From contig OX393571.1 of assembly GCA_947652115.1 (NCBI GenBank), positions 17,554,856-17,618,855 of the forward strand: DNA of 64,000 nt, read 5' to 3'. Position 1 is the first letter of the stretch, and each line of letters starts with the position of its first letter. Source of the DNA: Blastomussa wellsi. Its lineage: Eukaryota; Cnidaria; Anthozoa; Scleractinia; Plerogyridae. The position numbers and the translations under genes were made by a program. The notes below the pieces were generated by a model. It saw only the letters and a list, made by a program, of their open reading frames with translations. It was not told where the DNA came from and did not search any database. Shown here one piece after another: positions 1 to 11,900 of this stretch.

Positions 1-322
1 GAAATATCTTCTTCCTGAAAGAATCTGACCCACCTAGAATACGAAACTCTCATGCAATGTTCAGGCAAGGAGTCAGACCTGTTTTTGTCAAATGAAACGA
101 CTGTTTAGCAGGGACGCCATCCTTCAGCAAAGTCATGTTGTTTTGTCTGTGGAGAACAGTTAACATGACATGCCATAATTCCGATGTAACCATGAGTCCA
201 CAGCATCGTCTGGCATAGATACCTTAAAAAAGTTGTGAATCATCCTTACTCGCCGGTAAGGCATGCATGTGTACCAAAGTTCCACTCAGAATACGTTTCG
301 TCATTTTTTTCTCTGATTATAG

Positions 323-2995
323 TTTTAAACCCACCACTCAATTTAACTGTGGAGATGAAATCATCCATAAGTGTACTATTAAAATGGATTGCACCTTCAA
401 GCAGTCATGAAGACGTCACGGGATACAAGGTAAATGTATATATAATGATGCAATTTATGAGTTCCAACAAATTTCCAGTTAACAACATAAAGACGACTAT
501 GAGGGGGTATGAGAGCAGAACGCAATAAACAAGTTTACTTTTCATTTCCGCGACCTGTTTCACCCTTTCTTTGGCTTATGGCGGAGGGTTGTATTTCTGC
601 ATTTCTTTTATGTATTAGCTTTATGTTTGCATGAAACCCTTGTCCTTTACTTTCATCTGGAACAGCTTATTGCACATGTAAAATAAGCAAATTATTTTGA
701 CTGATACTTGCTCAATAAAATCTACATTTTGCAAAGAGTATTAATCGCATTATTTGTGTTTATATGATCTTATCGTATTTACCAGCTTGCTATAAAGAAA
801 AATGACACGAATTTAAATATTACAGATTACCTACAGTGTCGTGGATTCTGACAAACCCAACGTAATCAAGGCGGGGCCTACGACGTCGTTTCTTCTTGAT
901 GGACTGCAGAATGACACTGAGTACAACGTTCAGGTGACAAGTTATGGCGATAAACGGTTTCTTGAGAGTATTCCAGCAGTGACAAACGTCAAGACGGATA
1001 ATGATGGTAAGGAATAAGTAATAAAATAATAGATGGTAAATTTTCAGCTCGGCGAATAAACGTGGGACAAAGAAACATTCCGAGTCCCCGTAGTTTTCCC
1101 AAGAGCAGCGTTTGGGAACAGTGGTACTTATCACAAGATCGATATCGTTTCCCTCCGGCAGTTCTAGCCTGTTTGCAACTGCAAAGTTTTTCAAAACTCT
1201 AGTAAATCATTCTCGGGAACATCACAAAGTGGAACGAAAACAAAATAGGCTTTTGATAACGTAGTGCTAGCCTGCAAGCGCGAATACAGAGGATGCATAA
1301 GCGGGAAAAATGCTCGCAATCCATCGCCTCGCACGGCCTCTACACAAATTTACATCCCGAATGTCAGTGAAACCCGTTTCAATCTAATAATAGTTCGTTC
1401 TCTTTTAAGGCTCCTAGCATTACTATTGTCTTGTATTGCCATATGTGTACCATAGAAATTCTTACCAAAGCTTGGACCAATGACAAATACCCGCTACTTT
1501 AATGTTACTCTGCAGATAAATCTTCAGTAAAGGAAAAACACCTAGAAGTGACCAGGTACCAGGACTTACGGGTCAACTGGAAAAAGCCAAGTGATAAATA
1601 CAAGTTGTTTTCGTATCGAGCGTTCGTAAAATGGACGGATCTCGATGGGATAGAGAACACGCTTGAGGTGTGTGACGGGAATGCAACCTCTTGTGTTTAT
1701 TCTATAGAGGACATTCCCCATAGTCACACATTTCACGTCATGGCGTATGTGGTGCGACAAATTCCTCTCAAACCGGTCCTTGGTATGTATCTACGGTATA
1801 ATAATACATAGTGATCCCAAAAACAAATCTTTGATCACTTTGTTTCCAATTCGATGTAATTGTCCTTTGACTAGTGTGGAATAAGGATTCGCAGAGACAA
1901 ACACTAGGTGGGCAAGTACCCCGAAACAGATGCAGAACCTGCAAGCTAAATTTATTTAAAGCAAAGTCAGGTGCCATACCAAAACAATTATTTGTTGAAA
2001 TGTATCAAGAAATGGTCCATTGTTGTGGCTCAACTTTTATCTCACCTTTCCCATCAGCCTTAAACAATAGTCCTTTTGTTCTTGAGAGCGCAGAGGGACT
2101 TAAGCCGAAGCTAAGCGAAAAAGTTCGCGACTGATCGGAATAGTGTCGGCTGTGACAAATGAGCTTCACAGTTTATGATTTAACGTCAAGCGCTTTCTTC
2201 ACGGAGTAAATGCAAGCTCTTTTCCAACGCCTAGCTTAATTACTGGGTTACTGGAGCAATGAAAAAGTAAATAGGGTCAAGTCAAACTTTTAACCACGAT
2301 ACAGCTTTCCGAACTTTTGCCCCTCCTCCCCTCACCGTAGCTTTTTCGCCAAAACAATTATACCGCCCCATCCCCTCACCGTAGCATTTTTACCAAAACA
2401 ATCCTACCGGTACCACCTCCCCTGGGTAACATTTTGTCTTTGCCTCAGTCTTTCCGATAATTCAAATTTGCCGCTCGTATGGTAATCGGAGTGATCATTA
2501 AATCCCTCGAGTAATCAGCCGCTACTGACGCCATTGTTTAAAAATGGCCTTTTACGATCATTTTTGGACTGTATAACAAAGCCTATTGTTATCAAAGTTG
2601 AGCCACTTTTCTTGACCGTGACGGTGAAGGTTTTCGTCTTCTTTTTTGTGGATCAGTAACATAATTATCTACAGCTATTAATCCTCTCCAAACATTATTT
2701 CTCTTTTTTGTTATATTTTTAGATCCCCCAATAAATGTGTCCATTGTATCCCTTGGTTGGTCTCACGTTATATTTAACTGGACTTCACCTTTTCACGGCA
2801 AAGATATCGATTTTGCTGATTTGTATCGACTGAACGTGAGATCAATCGACGACAACATTACTGTTGCAACGACTGGGACGCATGCTCGGATCGATGGTCT
2901 GAAGCAGCTGACCAACTATTTACTGAATGCACAGGCATGGAACGGACTGGGTTACGGTCCATCTTTGACTACTAAGATTTTCTTCAGAACGCCAG
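323..2995 (+). CDS. aGPCR-1: three fibronectin type III domains
   Basis: FN3-1 is split over exons 323-429 and 826-1006 (Pro-Pro near the start, core Trp in LLKWIAPS, GYK strand, then LQNDTEYNVQVTSYG, the usual Tyr-containing F strand). FN3-2 is exon 1516-1782 (RVNWKKPS, then HTFHVMAY). FN3-3 is exon 2723-2995 (VIFNWTSP, then LTNYLLNAQAWNGLGYGP). Domains are bounded by phase-1 introns, the usual arrangement for shuffled extracellular modules. FN3 domains are beta-sandwich adhesion or spacer modules. FN3-2 is the most divergent: it lacks a clear Gly-x-Tyr strand and carries two Cys (VCDGNATSC) that could form a local disulfide. The introns hold no recognised gene. The one at 1783-2722 contains a degenerate tandem repeat near 2328-2412. 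Confidence 0.85.
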
Positions 2996-5900
2996 GTAAA
3001 TGTAAAAAGTGGTGTCATTTAAGTCTCCTCGAAGGTCTTAAAATATAACTTCATCAAAATTTGTTTGTTTGTTTGAAGGTATATTTTCCCGCTAGTTATG
3101 CACCCAAGCGCGTTTAAGAACAATATAGGAGAGCATCAAGTCAATGCCACCAAAATATGACAAGGGCCTCACATTTTGAAATTGCTATTTTACTTCCGCA
3201 GATCATAACGAATGCGCAGACAATTCTCACATGTGCCACGTGAAGGCAGTTTGTACTAACACTGAAGGCTCGTACAAGTGTCGATGCGAACAGGGATACA
3301 CGGGAGATGGGAGAAATTGTGAAGGTTAGTTACAAATATTACATGGCAGTATTGGTGGGGAGAGCTCGGGGGCGGATGAAAGGGACGGAATGCTTGGGGT
3401 GAATTACTCAAGCTTTGTCTGACTCCTTAGCTTGCCATATTTCATGCCTTATCGGTCTAGATTGCCAGCACAGTATGACTGCGATTTTTCAGCATTTTCT
3501 CGCCCTAACTGAGACCTTATAGGCTAAAAGTATTTTCCATTTTCCGATGACGCCCAAAGTGATAATCCGTAATTTACACTTTTAAGCGAATATAACTGGT
3601 TACATATGAGAGGATATGAGAGGTGGTTGCCTATTTTGTTAATGGTTAGCGGGCTGGGCAGTGCGTTGTGTTCTTGGGCACCGGTTCTGGGTACCGATGA
3701 ATTCAATGCTGCGGTTAACCCTTCGATGAACTCAGTACTTAGCTATCCCATCCACGGGGGAGTAGAAATATTCCCTGTCGCTTAATCCTACATAAACTAG
3801 GATAAGCCCCGACAATAAATATGGACCACTTTGCACGAGGCTTTACCTACCATTTGAGAGGACGATACAGAAAGAATGACATAGAAAACTGGACCAGAGA
3901 ACTATATTTTTCTTTCTACAGAAATCCCTGAAGGATTTGGCGATGACTACTTCTGTCGTAAAGAAAATTTCGCTGGCATTCAATGGAAGAAAACCTTGGT
4001 TAATCGCAAAGAAGTGACGGCTTGCCCTGAAGGAACTGTCGGTAACTGAACATCTATGCAACCTGTTTTCTACGTGATTGTATTGGTATCGATCTCTTCA
4101 GAGTAGTTAATAAAAAGCATTGTTTCCTTTGCATTAGGGGTGGCCACGAGGTACTGCACCGGATCTCCCGCGGACTGGGAATTACCTGATCTGGGTGATT
4201 GCGTTTCAAAATGGATGTCAGATCTCAGCAATCAGGTGATAAATAAAACAGTTTTAATCCACTGTAAATACCAACCGGTATCTGAGAAGTGGTTGGTTCG
4301 AATCCTGTCGAGGACACAGACTTTTTCTTTGTCTCACGCTCGTAATAAATGAATATTTCACCTTTAACATTCTAAATATTTAACGTCAGTAATCATATGC
4401 GTTGGTTTGAAATTTTTCAATATGGATAAATATTAACTGTAATAGTGCTCGGTACTTTTCTCCCTTGGTCGACAAATTTAAGATATCTCTGCAGCGCGTT
4501 TGTTCTCTAAACTACATTTGAACATAGTTCTTTTCATTTATTTTCAGCTAAACAATCCAAACGTCAGTTTTTCCTTAGTAGCTAATCAGCTTGCAAAGCT
4601 GACTGACGTCAAGTCTGGGAAACCGTTATACGCTGGAGATCTGAAATTACTGGTCGATGTCATTGGCGTATTATCACAGAGGGGGCTTGAAACTAGCAAG
4701 AACGAAACCGCTGATGCTTCGAAGACATTCGTAAAGGTGAGCGGTGATGGCGTCACAGACGACAGCGCAAAGTTTTTGAGTTCGTCTTTAGGCCCCGATG
4801 TAACCCATTATTGGCATTTCCGGGCGAACTTGCAAAAGGTTTCTCTTATATCCCGTTCGGACCAACAGAGTATTATTAAGCCTTGATTACACCTTAGCTA
4901 CCTAGGGAGTGATACAAATGGCTCCGCACTAATGTTTGCCACAAAGTAGTGCAGTGGAATCCGAGCGATTTCTCAAACCGTTGAATTTTCAAACCTGCTG
5001 ATAACCCCTTTCCCTTTCTTTAGTCAAGCACTCCATACAAATCAGATTTTTCGAACCAACCGCTCGTTTTCCTTGTAGGTTTGAAATATCGAGATTCTGC
5101 TGTATAAGTAGCAGAATTCAAATGGAAATCCTAACAAGGAGTTTAAATAGATGGTACAAACGAAAACAAAATTAAAGCAAACGGTAGAACTCGTCATTAT
5201 TGTTGTACGATGTACCGCGTACGTTTTGCCATAAGTAAATGTTTCGTCTTGATTGGGTGATTTTTTTTACCAGGCTGTCGTTGGCACTGCGAGCAATATT
5301 CTGGACAACAAGAACCTGAAGTCATGGAAATACATGCCAAAGGTAAAATAAGCGATAAGAAACAGCAACAGCTTTATCGGAATCACCCACTGAACTGACG
5401 AAATTGACCGTTCGATTATAGGACAGGACCCTTCAAAACTGATGTCAACTGATGCCGATCACTACTACAGACAACAGTTCTTTACAGGGCTACTCGCACC
5501 GAAGGATCAAATTACACGAGTAACTGTAATACTCTTGGAGTATACTGAACCAAAAAAAAAAGAGTGATAAATATGTAACTTCTAATCAGTGTGTCAACTA
5601 CTTTTGTCACTCATTGTGGTTACGTAGGGAAAAAGTTTAAACGTACTACCCAATATTATTGAAAAATCAAACTTTTATCTTTCCAACAGGATTCCCAAAC
5701 AAAGAAAGCGGGTTCACTTATCGATAGTCTGGATGTGGTAGCTTTGGACATGGCGAATTCTTCGCAGCCTAATTCAACAGAGATGGACAATGTTGGTAAG
5801 CAGCGTTCATCAGTGTCACATCCAGGTCATAATTACAAGTATGTATCATGTCTAGTGAGTTGGGGGGGGACAGAGGGGTCCGAATCTCCCACTACCTATA

Positions 5901-8900
5901 CCTTTTACTACGGTCAATTAGGGTTCCTTAGTGGTGTCCACCTCTTTGTGCTATTAATATTGCAAAATATTAAAACCTTCAGTACCCCTCCAGCCACATA
6001 CCCTCTCGGTTCCCCTCCTCCCCCCCCCAAAAAAAAAAATGGAAGAGGACCCCTTCCTGCTTCCTATCCTCTCGGGTTCCCGCTTCCTGTCACCCTCACT
6101 CAATAAGGAAGGGGAGATCAACCACCGGTACTCACGGCCTCCTCTGTAGCAGACCCTCAACCCAGAAGCATGCATGGTCTAGCTCAAGTTGAACCAGAAG
6201 AATAGGAAAAATGCCTTTGATATCTCCTGCTTGAATAACCGATATGTTTTTCAATTTCATCCCGACCTATAGTGGTAAGTGTGAAGTCTTTGGAAAATGT
6301 GAAAATTGAAAAAGAACTACTTATGTCGCAGCAAGATGGAGCCGAAGGGCTAACGAACGCAGTGTCTTTCCCATCGTCTGTGTTAAGGGGAGACTCTTCC
6401 AGCGGTAAGAACTATTACAAGCTACAGTTTGATCTCTTTTTGTCAGTTCAACTTCTACTCGCAGTTTAGGAGCATAGATTTATTTCTTTTGACAGATTCT
6501 AAACCCAGTTTCGCCACATTTGTTTCATACAAAACTATCGAATCCTTGCTTACACCGAGAGAAGAGAAAAGGTAACGATAATTATATATATAATTGTAAA
6601 AATAATTTAACTTATTGCTATGTTTATTTAAAAAAATTGAAAAATTTATATATTGCTCGTATCACATACCTCACTTACGTTATACCAGTGAGACTGAAAC
6701 TGTTTACCGCCTTGTGCAGTATGAACGTACTGTTTAAAAGGGTTAATTTGAATAACATTTTTTGTTTAATTTGCAGTAAAGAAGCTGACCAACAGACAGA
6801 ACGCCCAGTTATAAACTCGGCCATCGTTTCCGTAAACCTGAGTCCACTGGCCAAGAAAACATTCAATAATCCTGTGGTTTTAACATTACGTCACTCCGTG
6901 GTAAATCCCTCTTAAGAGTCTGATTTACTTTATGTATATTATTATCACTTAGCGCGAAAAGATAATTTAAAATTCTCTAAACTGGTTGCTGTAGCTTAAT
7001 TCTGAGAAGTTGATGGCATCAAGACAATATCGATTTGCTCATTATCTTTTCTGAGCTATACTTGCAGTATTTCGTATAGCTGCAACTATAGAATAAAAAC
7101 GGTCATGGACTTTGTGCCGTGTTATTTGGACTAGTTATACAAACTGTAGCTGCATGGATTTGTGGCAAAATAAAAAAAAATGTACACCTACTTTGATTTT
7201 GTAGCGAGACTCAAATCTAACCAATCATAGTAAATTTTCACTGTTTTTGACGACAATTCTTAATAATTCCTTTCACCTCAGTAAGCCTAGGCCTATCAGT
7301 TAACTAAACGTTTGACCTGTTGAAGGGTATCATCATATAGCTGTTGGGTGTGTATAAGTAATATTAAGCGTGAGTTACGAAGCTGTATGATATGTAAGTG
7401 CAACATACATGTAAGCACACTATTGACTATTTCTTTGTTTGTTTACTTTAGGATAGTAAAGGTCGAAAGAGTGAACCATCATGCGTATTCTTGGAGACAG
7501 ACAAGTAAACACCTTAACTTAAATTCTTGTCAGATCTACCCTCTTGTTTCTAGCTATAACACGTTAAAATGGAATCTGCTGAAAGCGCTCTGAACGGCGA
7601 TCTTATTTATTTGTTGTTCCAAGGAACTTTAGCTGGTCTGATGCTGGATGTGAAGTGAGTTCAACAAACACAACCCACACTGTTTGTCACTGCTATCATC
7701 TCACAAGCTTTGCAGTGTTGATGAGTGTTAAACAGGACGTTTCTGCTATATCAGTGAGTATAATTATACTTGTAGAAACTCAACTGTGTTCTATTAGAAT
7801 TCCGTGAATTTGATTGGTTCTCTCACGGTTTGCTATTCGCCGATAGAAATTAAGCTGCCCGCGCGTTGCTCTTTGATGGCAAAGATTTGTCTCTATTTTT
7901 AGCTAAAAGTACATATAGTGACGTGGTAGCTTTTGGAATGCAATCCTTTAGAGTTTCTTCCCCGTTAATAAGTAGTAGCCCTCTCTTCCCTTATACTACA
8001 TGAACTAATTAAAGATAGTACATTTACGTTTGGTTTTGCAGCTCCGCTTTGGTTTCCGCGTCGGTCTGCCTATATTAAAAGTGTAAGGAATTTGACGGAG
8101 AAAAAATTTTGTTGCGTACTAAACGGGACCCTAACTCGAGGGTTTTAAGCCTAAATGGCTCACTAAAAACAAATTCAGATGGTAAAAATTAGGGGCGCCC
8201 AAAACAACCGTTAACTCAAGTTGAAACCACACAATATTTTTCTTTGCATTTTTTTCTTTACAGAAGGAGCATCGTCTGGCCTTAACTCTCATCACCTACA
8301 TAGGAGTGAGCATATCTGTGGTTGCCTTGTGCTTAGCCTTCCTCACATTCTACTTCTTTAGGTAAGATGGGGAAATATGAAAGGAGGAGCACTTTTCTGG
8401 AAGGCTTAACTTGCCCCATTCATCGGACATCTCACTGTATAAACTGACGCGACTTCAAATGTATCATATACATCATATACGTACGAGAAAGTCGCAGATG
8501 CATGCTGTTGAAGCATTTATACATTATAACATTGCCTTTTTTATTGCAGGTTTTCCAAATCCGCCCGTACATTTATTCATAAGAACTTGTCGGTGGCGCT
8601 TATCTTCGCCCAGCTTCTGTTTATGTTTGGTGTCAACAAAACAGCTAACGAGGTTAGTTTGTTGCTTAATTTTTAGCTATTTTTGAATTGAGCCTCTCAT
8701 TACAGGGAGGAGGAATAAGGGCCAGCTTTTTACTCTGGTAGGTAGGTAAACCTCTCCCCCAAGCCATCTTTTTGGGTTTACCTAGGTGTATTGTTTCGAG
8801 GTTCTTTGTTGTTTAATTTTGTTCTTTAATTTCACAGGTTTTTGCACCGAGGATGAGCCCAACTTTTGCCGAGCGTTTATTTGAAAACAAAGTTGTCCCT

Positions 8901-11900
8901 GCTGACCGAGTCAAAGTTTATCCTGCACAATTATTTATAGCCCTTTTTAAATATTCATATTTTCATTTCTTCTTCCTTCCATTTCCTTTCGTTCATTCCG
9001 TTATTGTCGTCTTTACTGACTTCAATTTTGTCTTTAGTATAAATTTGTTCGCGGAACCTTAAATCTGGTCATTACGTGCCAGTCGGCATGCCGTGAGTTG
9101 CCTCGGGTAGGCGACCCAATTGTTTATATGAGAAAAAGTTGAAAAAATGACTGCCTTGTAGTTAGACCTATCTTTTGTGTTCTTTATTTTAATTTCCTTC
9201 GCTGACCCAATGCTTTTCCTCTCATTCATTTCAGTTGGCTTGTAAAGGTATAGCAATAGCACTGCATTATTTCTTCTTGGTCGCTTTTGCATGGATGGCC
9301 CTTGAGGGAGTTATGCTCTATCTGATGCTGGTGAAAGTTTTCCACACCAAAACTGCACCAACAAAAAGCAAGAAAATTTTCTTTTGCCTCGGATGGGGTG
9401 AGTGGCAAAACAGTGTATACGTTGGTTGCTTTACAAGCGTGTAATTGTAGAAACAAAGAAACTAACAACTTCCTTTTACTCTCATGTAGGTTTACCAGTT
9501 ATAATAGTTGTAACTTCTGGAGTACTGTTCCATGAAGGATATGGCACGCCTGCTTAGTAAGTAAATACTCAACATTTAATAAAAAGGTGTCCAAAAAAAA
9601 GCATTGGAAAATAATATTTTTGGAGTGTTGTGAATACTGATTCTCCAGGATTTTCTACACTGCAAAAATAATATTTTCCATGTATTGCCAATTATTTTGA
9701 TTGCCCCACAGGATAATCTTTGTCATGAAATGACACACCTACAGGCGTCCACAACATGGGCGTAGCCAGGATTTTTGAAAGGGGGGGGGGGGGGGTTCAC
9801 CCATTGTGCTCACCAGTTTGTCATGTCAACCTCCACACTGTGTTTCACGTATTTACTTAAAAATATCTCAAAGGGCGGGGGGGGGGGGGGGGTCACGGCC
9901 ACTCCAGGACCCCCCTGGCTACGCCCTTGTACAATCAGTTCACATTCAACATTTTTTCCTCGGAAACAATTAAACAGAAAGATCGTGTGACGATTCTAGA
10001 ACAGTAAATTACTAATAGCCAAGCAACGCGAACAGATAATGCTAAATGATTGATGTGCCACCACAGAAGGACTGTGTGTGATATAACAGCCGGAATTGAA
10101 TGCTCTCATGAAAACTGCAGTGTAAAAGCCTTAGCAAGCAAGTATGTACACATTATTTGAAAACGCAATTTGACATCTATAATTGTTTGCAGTTGCTGGC
10201 TTTCTCTTGAACGTGGTTTTATCTGGTCGTTTGTCGGGCCAGTTTTATTGGTGCTTGTGGTAAGTCGCTACTCTCAGAGTGGTAAATGATTGACTGACAT
10301 ATCCAACTGTATGTCGACTGATTAACTTTTATAAGAAGAGTTTCTTCAAGTTCGATGGCTCAATAAGGTCTACCTTCCTACGAGTGGTTTTAGAGTTTAA
10401 GAAACCGACAAATACGAAACTGACATTTGGGCTTTGATGTCATATTGTATTATCATATTGTAGCTCATACTTGTACACAGAAGGTCGTTTGTTCAAGTTT
10501 AACAAGTCCAACTTTAAAATGAATACCAAACCTGAGGACGAAAGCCAGTTCATATACCTTATTCCAAAATGGCTACTATCTTAATATTCTTTTGTTGGTA
10601 TTCAACGATTTTAAGCTCAAAAATCAAAAGAATATTTTATCGCGAAACGAGGCAACAAGGGCCAATTTGTATGTGCATAAATCAGCGGCCATTTTGGAAT
10701 AACTGGAATAAGGTGTATAAATCTGTAGAAAACCAAATAACACGAAACTAAAGCCGAGTTTATAGCCGAGCTACAGCATTTTGGGTTGCAAGAGTTAATT
10801 TCCTTGCATCTAATTGAATCCTGTTTTCTTTCGCAGTTTAATTTCATTTGTTTAGGGATCACGTTCAATGTTATGGCTAAGTCGGGTCCATCAAGCAACA
10901 GGAAAAGAACGAGCAGGATACGGTATGAAGTTCTCGATAGCTTGCAGTTGCAACAAAAAATAATCATGATTGCCCGGATTTATGAGTTTGACTCATGTAT
11001 GTCGCGAAACTAAAAGCAAGGTCTGGTTTTCACGAGCGACGCAACCACATGCAAGATATCTAAGTAAAATAATAAAAAAATGTTAGCTTTTCTCTCGCAC
11101 TTCTGCTTATGTTGCAACCTGTCTCTAATAAGAACCCTGAGAAAAGTTGAGATAGCTTGTGTTTGATATGATTGGCGCTTCCCACCTTTATAAAAGCCGC
11201 CATTATTGATTAATTTGTTTGTTTGTTTATTTATTTTGTAGACGCTGGTCAAAAGCCTGTATGCTCCTAACTTGTATTCTTGGCTTAACTTGGCTGTTTG
11301 GTGTGTTCTACATCAATCAAGAATCACTATTTATGGCATACTTTTTCACAATCTTTAACACGCTCCAGGTAAATCAAGCGAGACCCAAACTTTTATACAT
11401 TAATCGTCCAGTTGGTTTGCTCTTATAAGCACAAAGCCACTAAGCATTAGAAACGCTCTGCATCGTGTGCCAATAGGAGGAATTAAAATTGCAGTAATCT
11501 GTTTCTTTCAGGGTTTATTTATATTTTTATTCCACTGCGTTGGAGACGAAAAAGTGAGTATCAAGTAGTCAGTCCAGCAGTCAAACAATCAGTCAGTCAG
11601 TCAGTCACTCAGTCAATAGGTCAGCAAGACATTCACTCAGTCGGCATCAAACTCATCTCAGCCTTTCCCAGTCAGTCAGCCATTCAGTCTTAGTCAGTCA
11701 GACAGTCAATCAGACTGTCAGGCAGTCAGCCCTGAGTCAGTCAAATAGTCATCCAGCCAGCCAGTCAGTCAGTCAGTCAGCCAGTCAGTAACTCGCATAG
11801 CTGTTAAATCTCCAACACTTTTAACTATTTCCAGATGGAAGAAAGTTAATGTAACACAGATTTTTCCTATTATCAATTTATATACATTTTGTTTTAAAAA

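Noticed and set aside
1874..2134. 86-codon open frame between FN3 exons of aGPCR-1
   Set aside because: No FN3 or other pattern, no matching splice phases, and the flanking exons already join in phase 1.
5735..6106. Long open frame ending in Pro-rich sequence
   Set aside because: Read-through of a genuine GAIN exon (ends 5795) into intron; the part after the donor is simple C/A-rich sequence.
8837..9062. Open frame after an AG (VFAPRMSPTFAERLF) between the TM2 and TM3 exons of aGPCR-1
   Set aside because: TM2 exon 8652 and TM3 exon 9235 join directly in phase 0, and aGPCR-2 has no exon at this place. Inserting it would break the TM2-ECL1-TM3 segment.
11563..11795. Regular CAGT/AGTC repeats considered as a CRISPR-like or protein-coding array
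   Set aside because: A tetranucleotide microsatellite with no spacers and no open frame, inside an intron.
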